Below are positions 17,604-27,502 of a DNA stretch of 50,579 nucleotides, one piece after another. The DNA is from Phytohabitans sp036906915. GTDB lineage: Bacteria > Actinomycetota > Actinomycetes > Mycobacteriales > Micromonosporaceae. The notes under the pieces were generated by a model. It was not told the DNA's origin. It made no database searches and saw only the letters and a program-made list of their open reading frames with translations. Numbering within the stretch: the stretch's first letter is position 1; each line of letters begins with the position of its first letter. A program made the translations under genes and the position numbers. The stretch is taken from the NCBI RefSeq assembly GCF_036906915.1, contig NZ_JBAKHX010000062.1, positions 1 to 50,579 on the forward strand, read 5' to 3'.

Positions 17604-19494
17604 GATTGACCGTCGCGCAGGCGACCGTCCGGTTCCTCGCCGCGCAGCACAGCGAGCGGGACGGCGCCCGGCAGAAGCTGTTCGACGGCTGCTTCGGCAT
17701 CTTCGGGCACGGCAACGTGGCCGGGCTGGGCCAGGCGCTGATGGAGGCGGAGCTGCATACGCCCGGCGCGCTGCCCTATCTACAGGCCCGCAACGAGCAG
17801 GCCATGGTGCACGCCGCGGCCGCGTACGCCCGGATGCGTAACCGGCTCACCACGCTGGCCTGTACGTCGTCGATCGGCCCCGGCGCCACCAACATGGTGA
17901 CCGGTGCCGCGCTCGCCACCATCAACCGGCTGCCGGTGCTGCTGCTGCCCGGTGACGTGTTCGCAACCCGGGCCGCCGACCCGGTGCTGCAGCAGCTGGA
18001 GGACCCGCGCCAGTACGACGTGTCGGTCAACGACGCGTTCCGGCCCGTGTCCCGGTACTTCGACCGGGTGTGGCGCCCGGAGCAGCTGCCGTCGGCGTTG
18101 CTGTCGGCCATGCGGGTGCTGACCGACCCGGCGGAGACCGGCGCGGTCACGCTCGCGCTGCCGCAGGACGTACAGGCCGAGGCGTTCGACTGGCCGCAGG
18201 AGCTGTTCGAGCACCGGGTATGGCACGTGTCGCGGCCGGTGCCCGAGCCGGCGGCGCTGGCCCGCGCGGTCGACGTGATCCGCTCGGCCCGCCGGCCGCT
18301 GATCGTCGCCGGTGGCGGCGTGTCCTACTCGGACGCCACCGAGGCGCTGCGGCTGTTCGTGGAGGCCACCGGCGTACCGGTCGCCGAGACCCAGGCGGGC
18401 AAGGGCTCCCTGCGGTACGACCACCCGCTTTCGCTGGGCGCGGTCGGCAGCACCGGCACCACCGCTGCCAACCAGATCGCCCGGCAGGCCGACGTGGTCA
18501 TCGGCGTCGGCACCCGGTACAGCGACTTCACCACGGCCTCGCGCACGGCGTTCGCCGAGAGCGGCGTGCGGTTCGTCAACGTCAACGTGGCCGCCTTCGA
18601 CGCTGCCAAGCACGCCGGTGTCGCGGTCGTCGCGGACGCCCGGGAAGCGCTGCTGGCGCTGGCCGAGGCGCTGAGCGGCTGGTCGGTCGACCCGGCGTAC
18701 CGCGAGCAGGCGCGCCGGCTGGCGGCCGAGTGGGACGAGACGGTGGAGCGGGCGTACCACCTCGGGCACGGCCCGTTGCCGGCCCAGTCGGAGGTGATCG
18801 GGGTCGTCAACGAGGTGTCCCAGCCGCGCGACGTGGTGGTGTGCGCGGCCGGCTCGATGCCCGGCGACCTGCACAAGCTGTGGCGCACCCGGGATCCGAA
18901 GGGATACCACGTCGAGTATGGGTACTCCTGCATGGGATACGAGATCGCGGGAGGATTAGGAGCCAAGATGGCTCTGAACCGGCAAGGCGAACCCGACCGG
19001 GACGTCTTCGTCATGGTCGGCGACGGCTCCTACCTGATGATGTCGCAGGAGCTGGTGACCGCCGTCCAGGAGCGGATCAAGCTCATCGTGGTGCTGGTGC
19101 AGAACCACGGGTTCGCGTCGATCGGCGCGCTGTCGGAGAGCGTCGGCGCTCCCCGCTTCGGCACCTGGTACCGGTACCGCAACCCGGACACCGGCCGGCT
19201 GGACGGCGACGTGCTGCCCGTCGACCTCGCCGCCAACGCGGCGAGCCTGGGCGTGCGGGTGCTGCGGGCGAAGGGCGTCGACGAGCTGCGCGCGGCCCTG
19301 ACAGACGCGAAGGCGCACGACGGGCCGACGCTCGTCCACGTCGACGCCGACCCGCTCGTGTACGCGCCGAGCAGCGAGGCGTGGTGGGACGTGCCGGTCG
19401 CCGAGGTGTCCGAACTGGACGCCACCCGGCAGGCCCGCAAGCAGTACGAGGCCGCGAAGACCAACCAGCGGTCATATCTGAGGGGAACGAAGCA

Positions 19495-19498
<4 letters not shown>
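17600..19498 (+). CDS. iolD: 3D-(3,5/4)-trihydroxycyclohexane-1,2-dione hydrolase (ThDP-dependent)
   Basis: 632 residues, ATG 17600 overlapping the iolB stop. Acetolactate-synthase-like ThDP enzyme opening the cyclohexane ring. The N-terminal pyrimidine-binding domain contains the catalytic Glu in RNEQAMVHAAAAYAR; the central domain starts near residue 215; the C-terminal ThDP/Mg site is VGDGSYLMM with the Asn about 30 residues on (LVQNHGFASIG). The chain is full length. Part of the tightly packed iol gene run. Confidence 0.94.
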
Positions 19499-20991
<1,493 letters not shown>

Positions 20992-20992
20992 T

Positions 20993-21024
20993 CCAGCGAC
21001 CGCGCCCCTGATTCCGGCCGCTGG
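20993..21024 (+). promoter_or_regulatory. Small hairpin between mmsA and the transporter genes
   Basis: CCAGCG (20993-20998) pairs with CGCTGG (21019-21024). This is the only gap of note inside the operon (53 bp), followed by GGAGG at 21034. It may set different expression of the transporter genes (processing or attenuation); the stem is short. Confidence 0.3.
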
Positions 21025-21044
21025 CGACCCCACGGAGGTAGACA

Positions 21045-22049
21045 ATGGCGCGAACCCCACGAACCGCGGCCCTGCTCGCCTTCCTGACCGCCGTCACACT
21101 CGGCGTGGCGGCGTGCAGCAGTGAAGGCGGCAAGCAGGAGGAGGAGTCGAGCAACGGCGGCAACGCCGGTGTCGCCGACACTCCCCGTCTCACGATCGCG
21201 ATGGTCACGCACGAGGTGCCCGGCGATACCTTCTGGGACCTCATCCGCAAGGGCGCCGAGGCCGCGGCGGCCAAGGACAACGTCGAACTGAAGTACTCCA
21301 ACAACCCGGAGGCGCCGGAGCAGGCCAACCTGGTGCAGAACGCGGTCGACAGCAAGGTGAACGGCATCGCGATCACCCTCGCGAAGCCGGACGCGATGAA
21401 GGACGTGGTGGCCAAGGCGACGGCGGCGAACATTCCGGTGGTCGCGTTCAACGCCGGCGTCGACAACTGGAAGAGCATGGGCGTGCTCCAGTTCTTCGGG
21501 CAGGCCGAGAGCGTCGCCGGTGAGGCCGTCGGGCAGCGCCTGGCGCAGGAGGGCGCCAAGAAGGTGCTCTGCGTGATCCAGGAGCAGGGGCACGTCGCGC
21601 TGGAGGCCCGGTGCGCGGGCGTCAAGAAGGGTTTCGGCGCCGCAGGCACGGTCGAGAACCTCAACGTGAACAGCAAGGACATGCCGTCGGTGAAGAGCAC
21701 CATCACGGCGAAGCTCCAGCAGGACAAGGGCGTCGACCACGTGGTGGCGCTCGGTGCTCCGATCGCCCTGACCGCCGTCGACTCCGCCAAGGAGGCCGGC
21801 AGTTCGGCGCGGGTCGTCACGTTCGACACCAACAAGGAGCTGGTCAACTCCATCAAGTCGGACGGCGTCAAGTGGGCCGTCGACCAGCAGCCGTACCTCC
21901 AGGGCTACCTGGCGATCGACTCGCTGTGGCTGTACCTGACCAACGGCAACACCATCGGTGGTGGCCAGACCGTCTACACCGGACCTTCCTTCGTGGACAA
22001 GTCCAACATCGAGGCCATCGCCGAGTACGCCAACCGAGGCACTCGATGA
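21045..22049 (+). CDS. Sugar ABC transporter substrate-binding lipoprotein (inositol uptake)
   Basis: 334 residues. Lipoprotein signal with lipobox VAAC (Cys about residue 24), then a Ser/Glu/Gly linker and a type I periplasmic-binding fold (Peripla_BP_4/RbsB type): LTIAMVTHEVPGDTFWDLI, EAPEQANLVQNAV, VDGIAI-like NGIAITLAKP, and VDQQPYLQGYLAIDSLWL near the end. Placed between catabolic genes and the permease, it is the likely inositol-binding protein. GGAGG lies 6 nt before ATG. The last 4 bp overlap the permease start. Confidence 0.9.
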   Translation: MARTPRTAALLAFLTAVTLGVAACSSEGGKQEEESSNGGNAGVADTPRLTIAMVTHEVPGDTFWDLIRKGAEAAAAKDNVELKYSNNPEAPEQANLVQNAVDSKVNGIAITLAKPDAMKDVVAKATAANIPVVAFNAGVDNWKSMGVLQFFGQAESVAGEAVGQRLAQEGAKKVLCVIQEQGHVALEARCAGVKKGFGAAGTVENLNVNSKDMPSVKSTITAKLQQDKGVDHVVALGAPIALTAVDSAKEAGSSARVVTFDTNKELVNSIKSDGVKWAVDQQPYLQGYLAIDSLWLYLTNGNTIGGGQTVYTGPSFVDKSNIEAIAEYANRGTR

Positions 22050-23143
22050 GTTCGACGAGCACTGCCGCGGCTGAGCGGGCGGTGCCCGAGCGGGTGGCAC
22101 GTGCCTCCCTCGCGCACCGCCTGCTCGCCCGGCCGGAGCTGGGGTCGCTGGTCGGCGCCATCGCGATCTTCATCTTCTTCTTCGTGATCGCCGACCCGTT
22201 CCGCCAGACCTCGTCGATGGCCACCGTGCTGTATGTCAGCTCGACCATCGGCATCATGGCGGTGCCCGTGGCGCTGTTGATGATCGGCGGCGAGTTCGAC
22301 CTGTCAGCGGGCGTCAACGTCACGGCCTCGTCGCTGTTCGCCGCGATGCTCAGCTTCCAGCTCAGCCTCAACGTGTGGGCCGGCGTGCTGGTGTCGCTGG
22401 TGTTCGCGCTGGGGATCGGCTTCCTGAACGGGTTCCTCGTGATGACCACGAAGATCCCCAGTTTCCTCGTGACCCTTGGCACGTTCCTGATGCTCCAGGG
22501 CGCGAACATCGCGATCACCAAGCAGGTCAGCGGACAGGTGGCCACCGACAACATCTCCGACATGGACGGGTTCTCCTCGGCCCGGCGGGTCTTCGCGTCG
22601 TCGTTCGAGGTGGGCGGCGTGAGCATCCGGGTCACGGTGCTGTGGTGGCTGCTGTTCGTCGCCATCGGCACCTGGATCCTGCTGCGCACCCGGTTCGGAA
22701 ACTGGATTTTCGCGGTGGGCGGCAATGTGGACAGCGCGCGGGCCGTCGGCGTGCCCGTGCGGCAGACGAAGATCGCACTGTTCATGGGCGTCGGGCTGTG
22801 CGCCTGGTTCATGGGCATGCACCGGCTGTTCGCGTTCAACACCGTGCAGTCCGGCGAGGGCGTCGGCAACGAGTTCATCTACATCATCGCGGCGGTCATC
22901 GGCGGGTGCCTGCTGACCGGTGGGTACGGCTCGGCGATCGGGGCCGCGTTCGGCGCGCTCATCTTCGGCATGACCAACCAGGGCATCGTGTACGCCGGGT
23001 GGGAAGCCGACTGGTTCAAGTTCTTCCTCGGCATCATGCTGCTCTTCGCAACCGTGCTTAACATGTGGGTCCGGCGATTGGCGGTGCATCCCGGGCGGGC
23101 GCCTCGCGCCTCCGCCCGGATGCAGGCAAGGCGGCAGCCATGA
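22046..23143 (+). CDS. ABC sugar permease (RbsC/YtfT type)
   Basis: 365 residues from ATG 22046 (ATGA overlap). About ten hydrophobic helices, with the branched family signature around MIGGEFDLSAGVNVTASSLF (ligand channel motif typical of BPD_transp_2 carbohydrate permeases) and FAVGGNVDSARAVGVPV (cytoplasmic coupling loop). An Arg-rich C-terminal tail follows. It forms the membrane part of the presumed inositol importer. Confidence 0.9.
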   Translation: MSSTSTAAAERAVPERVARASLAHRLLARPELGSLVGAIAIFIFFFVIADPFRQTSSMATVLYVSSTIGIMAVPVALLMIGGEFDLSAGVNVTASSLFAAMLSFQLSLNVWAGVLVSLVFALGIGFLNGFLVMTTKIPSFLVTLGTFLMLQGANIAITKQVSGQVATDNISDMDGFSSARRVFASSFEVGGVSIRVTVLWWLLFVAIGTWILLRTRFGNWIFAVGGNVDSARAVGVPVRQTKIALFMGVGLCAWFMGMHRLFAFNTVQSGEGVGNEFIYIIAAVIGGCLLTGGYGSAIGAAFGALIFGMTNQGIVYAGWEADWFKFFLGIMLLFATVLNMWVRRLAVHPGRAPRASARMQARRQP

Positions 23144-23904
23144 CTCTCATCGAAATGTCCAACGTGGGCAAGCAGTATGGCAACATCGTCGCGTTGCACG
23201 ACATCTCCTTGCGGGTCAACGCCGGTGAGATCACGTGTGTACTCGGCGACAACGGCGCCGGCAAGTCCACATTGATCAAGATCATGTCTGGACTGCACCG
23301 GCACGACTCGGGAGAGATGCGGGTCGACGGCGAGCCCAAGCACTTCGGCTCGCCCCGAGAAGCGCTCGACCGTGGTATCGCCACCGTGTACCAGGACCTC
23401 GCCGTCGTCGCGCTGATGCCCGTGTGGCGAAACTTCTTCCTCGGCAGCGAGCTGCGCAAGGGGCCGCTCAAGGTGCTCGACATCGACACCATGCGCCGCA
23501 CCACCCGCGACGAACTGGCCCGCATGGGCATCCGCCTGGGCGACGTCGAGCAGCCCATCGGCCAGCTCTCCGGCGGCGAACGGCAGTGCGTGGCCATCGC
23601 GCGAGCCATCCACTTCGGAGCCCGGGTGCTGATCCTCGACGAGCCGACCGCCGCGCTCGGCGTCAAGCAGTCCGGTGTGGTGCTCAAGTACGTCGCCGCC
23701 GCCCGGGACGCCGGGCTCGGCGTCGTGTTCATCACCCACAACCCGCACCACGCGTACCTCGTGGGCGACCATTTCATCCTGCTCAACCGGGGCCGGATGC
23801 GGCTGGACTGCAAGCGGGCCGAGATCAGCCTGGACGACCTGACCCGCGAGATGGCCGGCGGCGACGAGCTGACCGCCCTCACCCACGAACTCGAGCGGAC
23901 CTGA
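23140..23904 (+). CDS. Sugar ABC transporter ATP-binding protein
   Basis: 254 residues from ATG 23140, which overlaps the permease stop by 4 bp; upstream in-frame codons lie inside the permease gene. One ABC domain only: Walker A GDNGAGKST, Q-loop YQDLAV, signature LSGGERQ, Walker B VLILDEPTAALG and switch His in FITHNPHH. Classical ribose/inositol importers use a tandem-ABC subunit (RbsA); this single-domain form should act as a dimer, a known variation in actinobacteria. Confidence 0.92.
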   Translation: MTLIEMSNVGKQYGNIVALHDISLRVNAGEITCVLGDNGAGKSTLIKIMSGLHRHDSGEMRVDGEPKHFGSPREALDRGIATVYQDLAVVALMPVWRNFFLGSELRKGPLKVLDIDTMRRTTRDELARMGIRLGDVEQPIGQLSGGERQCVAIARAIHFGARVLILDEPTAALGVKQSGVVLKYVAAARDAGLGVVFITHNPHHAYLVGDHFILLNRGRMRLDCKRAEISLDDLTREMAGGDELTALTHELERT

Positions 23905-23917
23905 GGGAGAGCAAGGT

Positions 23918-24910
23918 ATGAGTGTAAGAGTCGGCGTCATCGGCACCGGGAGCATCGGTGCCGAGCACGTCCGGCGGCTCGCGCAGCAGGTATCGGGCGC
24001 CGAGGTGAGCGCGGTGTTCGACGTCGATCGGGAACGCGCCGTCGCGGTGGGCGCCCCGGTCGGTGCGGCCGTCCACCTCGCCGCGCACGACGTCATCGAT
24101 GATCCGGCCGTCGATGCGGTGCTCATCGCCTCGCCCGGCGACCTGCACGCCGAGCAGGTGCTCGCGTGCGTCGCGGCGGGTAAGCCGGTGCTGTGCGAGA
24201 AGCCGCTCGCCACCACGGCCGAGTCGGCGCTCAAGGTGGTCGAGGCGGAGGCGGCGCGTGGCCGCCCGCTGGTGCGGGTCGGCTTCATGCGCCGGCACGA
24301 TTTCGGGTACCGGCAGGTCAAGGCGGTCCTCGATGGCGGCGGCATCGGCGAGCCACTGCTGATGCACTGCGTGCACCGCAATGCCTCTGTGCCGCCGTGG
24401 TTCACCAGCGAGATGTCGCTGACCGACTCGGTCGTACACGAAATAGACGCCGCGCGGTGGCTGCTCGGCGCGGAAATCGTCGCGGCGACCGTGGTCGCCG
24501 TCAGGTCCAGCCCGCTGGCCGGCGGCGCCCGCGACCCGCAAATCGTGCTTCTGGAGACCGCCGCAGGCGTGGTCGTCGAGGTCGAAAGCTTCGTTAATTG
24601 CCAGTATGGATACGACGTGCGCTGCGAGGTGGTGGGCAGCACTGGTACGGTCTCGCTCGACACCCCGAGCACTGGCGCGGTGACGCGCGGCGGGGGCCGC
24701 ACCCAACCGCTGCCGGACGACTGGCGCAGCCGGTTCGGCCAGGCATACCTGGACGAGCTGCAGGCGTGGGTCGACGGCCGGCCGGGTGGCGCGACCGCCT
24801 GGGACGGTTACGCGGCCACCGCCGTCGCGGAAGCGTGCCTTCGATCCCTTGCCACCGGCGCCCGCAGTACGGTGACGCTGGCCGACGCACCAACCGGTAG
24901 TCCGCAGTGA
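23918..24910 (+). CDS. Second Gfo/Idh/MocA dehydrogenase of the inositol operon
   Basis: 330 residues. Rossmann motif GVIGTGSIGAEH at residues 6-17, VLCEKPLAT (catalytic Lys about residue 95) and SVVHEIDAARW (active-site His about residue 174). GGGAG lies about 10 nt before ATG. It is clearly different in sequence from the first dehydrogenase of the operon. A second enzyme suggests use of another stereoisomer (for example scyllo- or D-chiro-inositol) or a 1-keto product; the specific reaction cannot be read from sequence. Confidence 0.85.
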   Translation: MSVRVGVIGTGSIGAEHVRRLAQQVSGAEVSAVFDVDRERAVAVGAPVGAAVHLAAHDVIDDPAVDAVLIASPGDLHAEQVLACVAAGKPVLCEKPLATTAESALKVVEAEAARGRPLVRVGFMRRHDFGYRQVKAVLDGGGIGEPLLMHCVHRNASVPPWFTSEMSLTDSVVHEIDAARWLLGAEIVAATVVAVRSSPLAGGARDPQIVLLETAAGVVVEVESFVNCQYGYDVRCEVVGSTGTVSLDTPSTGAVTRGGGRTQPLPDDWRSRFGQAYLDELQAWVDGRPGGATAWDGYAATAVAEACLRSLATGARSTVTLADAPTGSPQ

Positions 24911-24921
24911 AGGAGCCCGTC

Positions 24922-25665
24922 GTGAACCCCGTAGGCCAGCTCATCCGGGTCGACCGGTCGAGCCCCGTGCCGCTGTACTTCCAAGTGGCGCAGCGGCTGG
25001 AGGAGCTGATCGAGTCGGGTCAGCTCACCCCGGGCACCCGCCTGGAAAACGAGATCGCGCTCGCCGACCAGCTGGGCCTGTCCCGGCCCACCATGCGGCA
25101 GGCGATCCAGTACCTGGTCGACAAGGGACTGCTGGTGCGCAAGCGCGGCGTCGGCACCCAGGTCGTGCACGCGAAGGTGCGCCGCACGGTAGAGCTGACC
25201 AGCCTGTACGACGACCTGCACCGCACCCATCAGCAGCCGCGCACCGAGGTGCTGTCGTTCGGCGAGACCGCGGCGCCGGACGAGGTGGCGGTGGCGCTGG
25301 CCCTGCCCCCAGGTGCGCCGGTGCTCGCGATCGAGCGCCTGCGGTACGCCCAGGGCGAGCCGCTGGCCGTGATGCGCAACTACCTGCCGTTCGGGCTGCT
25401 GCAGATCAGCGCCGAAGATCTGGCGAAGCACGGGCTGTATCAGGTGATGCGGTCGGCGGGCATCAACCTGCGCCTCGCCGATCAGACGATCGGCGCGCGT
25501 AAGGCCACCGCGGCCGAGGCCAAGGCGCTCGGCGAGGCGCGCGGTGCGCCGCTGCTCACGATGATTCGCACCGCGTACGACGACGCCGGGCGGGCGGTCG
25601 AGTACGGCCACCACGCCTATCGGGCGTCGCTGTACAGCTTCGAGCTGACGTTAGTCGCGCGCTGA
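24922..25665 (+). CDS. GntR-family regulator (HutC/UTRA type), probable inositol operon repressor
   Basis: 247 residues from GTG 24922, chosen because AAGGAG (24910-24915) lies 6 nt upstream; GTG 24907, overlapping the preceding stop, would add five residues. N-terminal winged helix: PLYFQVAQRLEELIESG, RLENEIALADQLGLSRPTMRQAIQYL, GLLVRKRGVGTQV. A UTRA ligand domain follows (VLAIERLRYAQGEPLAVMRNYLP). As the last gene of the operon it likely senses an inositol metabolite and controls the promoter near 13053. The end overlaps the convergent VOC gene by 15 bp. Confidence 0.88.
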   Translation: MNPVGQLIRVDRSSPVPLYFQVAQRLEELIESGQLTPGTRLENEIALADQLGLSRPTMRQAIQYLVDKGLLVRKRGVGTQVVHAKVRRTVELTSLYDDLHRTHQQPRTEVLSFGETAAPDEVAVALALPPGAPVLAIERLRYAQGEPLAVMRNYLPFGLLQISAEDLAKHGLYQVMRSAGINLRLADQTIGARKATAAEAKALGEARGAPLLTMIRTAYDDAGRAVEYGHHAYRASLYSFELTLVAR

Positions 25666-26067
25666 GATCTGCTGGATCGACCACGCGTTGCCGTCGGGGT
25701 CGCTCAGGTGGACGAACCCCTCGTTGTCGAGGTTGTCGTCATCGCGGGCGGGGCGCGTCGTCCCTTCCCGGGTGTGGAGCTGGATTTCGGTCAGGTCGAC
25801 GCCCCGCTCCACCAGCTCGGCGCGCGCCTTGCGCAGGTCGGCGACGACCAGCTGCAGGCCCTTGAGCGAGCCGGGCGGCATGTCGTTCATGCCCTTGCTG
25901 ATCACGATCGAGCAGCCCGAGCCCGGCGGCGTCAGCTGGACGATGCGCACCCCGTCGCTGATCTTCGTGTCGTGGTCGACTGCGAAGCCGAGCTGGTCGG
26001 CGTAGAACGCCTTGGCACGGTCCACATCGGAGACCGGTACGACGACGACTTCCAGTGTCCAGTTCAT
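25651..26067 (-). CDS. VOC (glyoxalase/bleomycin-resistance fold) protein
   Basis: 138 residues, one VOC domain: VVVVPVSDVDRAKAFYADQLGF at the start and HLSDPDGNAWSIQQ at the end with a metal-ligand-like Asp/His region. Third gene of an ArsR-SRPBCC-VOC unit; the ATG overlaps the SRPBCC stop (ATGA). Function unknown; proteins of this type often act in detoxification or as uncharacterised enzymes next to AHSA1 proteins. Confidence 0.85.
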   Translation of the reverse strand: MNWTLEVVVVPVSDVDRAKAFYADQLGFAVDHDTKISDGVRIVQLTPPGSGCSIVISKGMNDMPPGSLKGLQLVVADLRKARAELVERGVDLTEIQLHTREGTTRPARDDDNLDNEGFVHLSDPDGNAWSIQQISARD

Positions 26068-26552
26068 GATGTCCCCTTCTGGTTTGTGCCGGTGAGCACC
26101 TCGTCGAGTCGCTCGTACGCCTCCGCGACACCGCGCCGCATCGGATACCGGAGCACGATGTCGCGAGCCTCCGGCGACGGGTACAGGATCGTGCTGGTGA
26201 TCGTCGTCGCGCTCGGCTTCTCCGCCACGAAGTCGTGGGTCACCAGCGCGACGCCCGGGTAGGACTGGTCGTCGAACAGCTCGGTAAAGACCAGCCGGCG
26301 GGGCGGGTCGACCTCACGGTAGACGCCGCGCTGCCCCATCCGGGCGCCCTCCGGCCCTTCCGATACGAACCGCCACGCCCCGTCGACCCGCAGGTCCACC
26401 TCGCACTCGACCAACGTCCAGCCCTTCGCCCCGTACCAGCGGCGCAACAGCTCCGGTTGGGTCCAGGCGTCGAAGACCAGTGGTCGCGGCGCTGCGAACC
26501 GCCGCGACATGACGATCGTCCGGTCCGTCGGCGTGGTCACGTGCAGAGTCAC
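26064..26552 (-). CDS. SRPBCC / AHSA1-like protein
   Basis: 162 residues from GTG 26552, overlapping the ArsR stop (GTGA); a longer open frame upstream lies inside the ArsR gene. START-like fold: RRFAAPRPLVFDAWTQPELLRRWYG at the start, then GAWRFVSEGPEG, REVDPPRRLVFTELFD. Genes with this fold are very commonly paired with ArsR regulators in actinobacteria, where they bind a small hydrophobic ligand of unknown identity. Confidence 0.87.
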   Translation of the reverse strand: MTLHVTTPTDRTIVMSRRFAAPRPLVFDAWTQPELLRRWYGAKGWTLVECEVDLRVDGAWRFVSEGPEGARMGQRGVYREVDPPRRLVFTELFDDQSYPGVALVTHDFVAEKPSATTITSTILYPSPEARDIVLRYPMRRGVAEAYERLDEVLTGTNQKGTS

Positions 26553-26908
26553 AATCCGCCTCCCTGGGTGCCGCCCTCGTCGGCCTGGAGCTCGCCGAGC
26601 AGGGCGTCGAGGTTGCGGTACCGCTCCTCCCAGAACTCCCGGTAGGTCTCCAGCCACTCGGTGGCCGCCCGCAGCGGGCGCGGCTCCAGCCGGCGTGGCC
26701 GGCGCTGCTGGTCGCGGCCCCGGGAGATGAGCCCGGCGCGCTCCAGCACCTTCAGGTGCTTGGAGATAGCCGGCTGGCTGATGTCGAACGGCGCCGCCAG
26801 CTCAGACACCGTGGCCTCGCCGGCGGCGAGCCGGGCGAGGATCGCACGCCGCGTCGGGTCGGCCAGCGCCGCGAACGTGGTGTCGAGCCCATAACCGCTC
26901 GGTTTCAT
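26549..26908 (-). CDS. ArsR-family transcriptional regulator
   Basis: 119 residues. Winged-helix DNA-binding region: FAALADPTRRAILARL, ATVSELAAPFDISQPAISKHLKVLERAGLI. No Cys-based metal site is visible, so it is probably a non-metal ArsR controlling the operon of itself, SRPBCC and VOC. The transcript appears leaderless (TAACCT -10 ends 7 nt before ATG), and a perfect inverted repeat covers the -10 and the first bases of the start codon, which predicts autorepression. Confidence 0.9.
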   Translation of the reverse strand: MKPSGYGLDTTFAALADPTRRAILARLAAGEATVSELAAPFDISQPAISKHLKVLERAGLISRGRDQQRRPRRLEPRPLRAATEWLETYREFWEERYRNLDALLGELQADEGGTQGGGL

Positions 26909-26922
26909 AACTAACAGGTTAT
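26907..26922. promoter_or_regulatory. Probable ArsR operator overlapping -10 and start codon
   Basis: ATAAC (26907-26911), 6-nt centre, GTTAT (26918-26922): a perfect inverted repeat of the form bound by ArsR dimers. It contains the minus-strand -10 TAACCT (26916-26921) and overlaps the first two bases of the arsR start codon. Confidence 0.6.
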
Positions 26923-26966
26923 CTGGGGTGAAGGCCAGCCTGTCAAGAACCGGCCGGATGATCGGT

Positions 26967-26972
26967 TAAGGT
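26967..26972 (+). promoter_or_regulatory. -10 element for a leaderless transcript (PemK/MazF-like)
   Basis: TAAGGT ends 7 nt before GTG 26980; no Shine-Dalgarno between. It diverges from the ArsR promoter about 50 bp away. Confidence 0.55.
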
Positions 26973-26979
26973 CAGGCCC

Positions 26980-27381
26980 GTGAGTGTCTGGAAGAGCGAG
27001 GCGCCGGTCGGCGGGCGGATCCTGGAGTACAACCCGGAGCTCGACGGCGAGGCCGACCCCGGTGAGGTCGTGTGGACCTGGGTTGCCTATGAAGACCTGC
27101 CCGACCAGGGCAAGGACCGGCCCGTGCTGGTGGCCGGCCGGCAGGGGCGCATGCTGCTCGGTCTCATGCTCTCCAGCAACGAGGAGCGCGACGGGGATCG
27201 GCACTGGTTCGGGCTCGGCCCCGGCGCCTGGGACCGCCAGGAGCGCCCAAGCTGGGTCCGCCTGGACCGCGTCCTGGAGGTGGACGAGGACGGCATCCGC
27301 CGCGAGGGCTGCATCCTCGACCCGCACCGCTTCGCCGAGGTCGCGGCCGTCCTGAAGAACCGCTACGGCTGGCTAACCTAA
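26980..27381 (+). CDS. PemK/MazF-like protein without a partner
   Basis: 133 residues. Features fitting the PemK/MazF SH3-like barrel: PGEVVWTWVAYED, then GKDRPVLVAGR (the conserved K-x-RP-hydrophobic-V strand), and LGLMLSS. Remainder: WVRLDRVLEVDEDGIRREGCILDPHRF. Authentic MazF toxins cut single-stranded RNA; no antitoxin gene lies on either side (upstream neighbour ArsR diverges, downstream a hairpin repeat and a convergent cyclase gene). Such solitary proteins are widespread in actinobacteria and may not be toxins. GTG start, leaderless. Confidence 0.7.
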   Translation: MSVWKSEAPVGGRILEYNPELDGEADPGEVVWTWVAYEDLPDQGKDRPVLVAGRQGRMLLGLMLSSNEERDGDRHWFGLGPGAWDRQERPSWVRLDRVLEVDEDGIRREGCILDPHRFAEVAAVLKNRYGWLT

Positions 27382-27413
27382 GTCGATCGCTCCCGCGCCC
27401 CGGCGTGGGCGCC

Positions 27414-27489
27414 GACCAAGGGCTTTCGCATCGATCAAGGGCAGATGCACGTGGATCGGAGATCAAAGCACGTGCGTTTGCCCTTGATC
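27414..27489 (+). repeat. Dispersed hairpin element, copy 5
   Basis: Forward copy, 76 bp, between two convergent genes. Leading box GACCAAGG at 27414 (one change), arms 27433-27453 and 27469-27489, loop 27454-27468 with GAGATCAAA. The only copy here without an inverted partner. Its position, 33 bp past one stop and 14 bp from the other, suits a bidirectional terminator. Confidence 0.85.
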
Positions 27490-27502
27490 GGCGAGGAGAG
27501 GG

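Noticed and set aside
18070..19494. Giant ORF joining iolD region and mmsA
   Set aside because: The first 475 codons are an out-of-frame reading of iolD; mmsA starts at GTG 19495.
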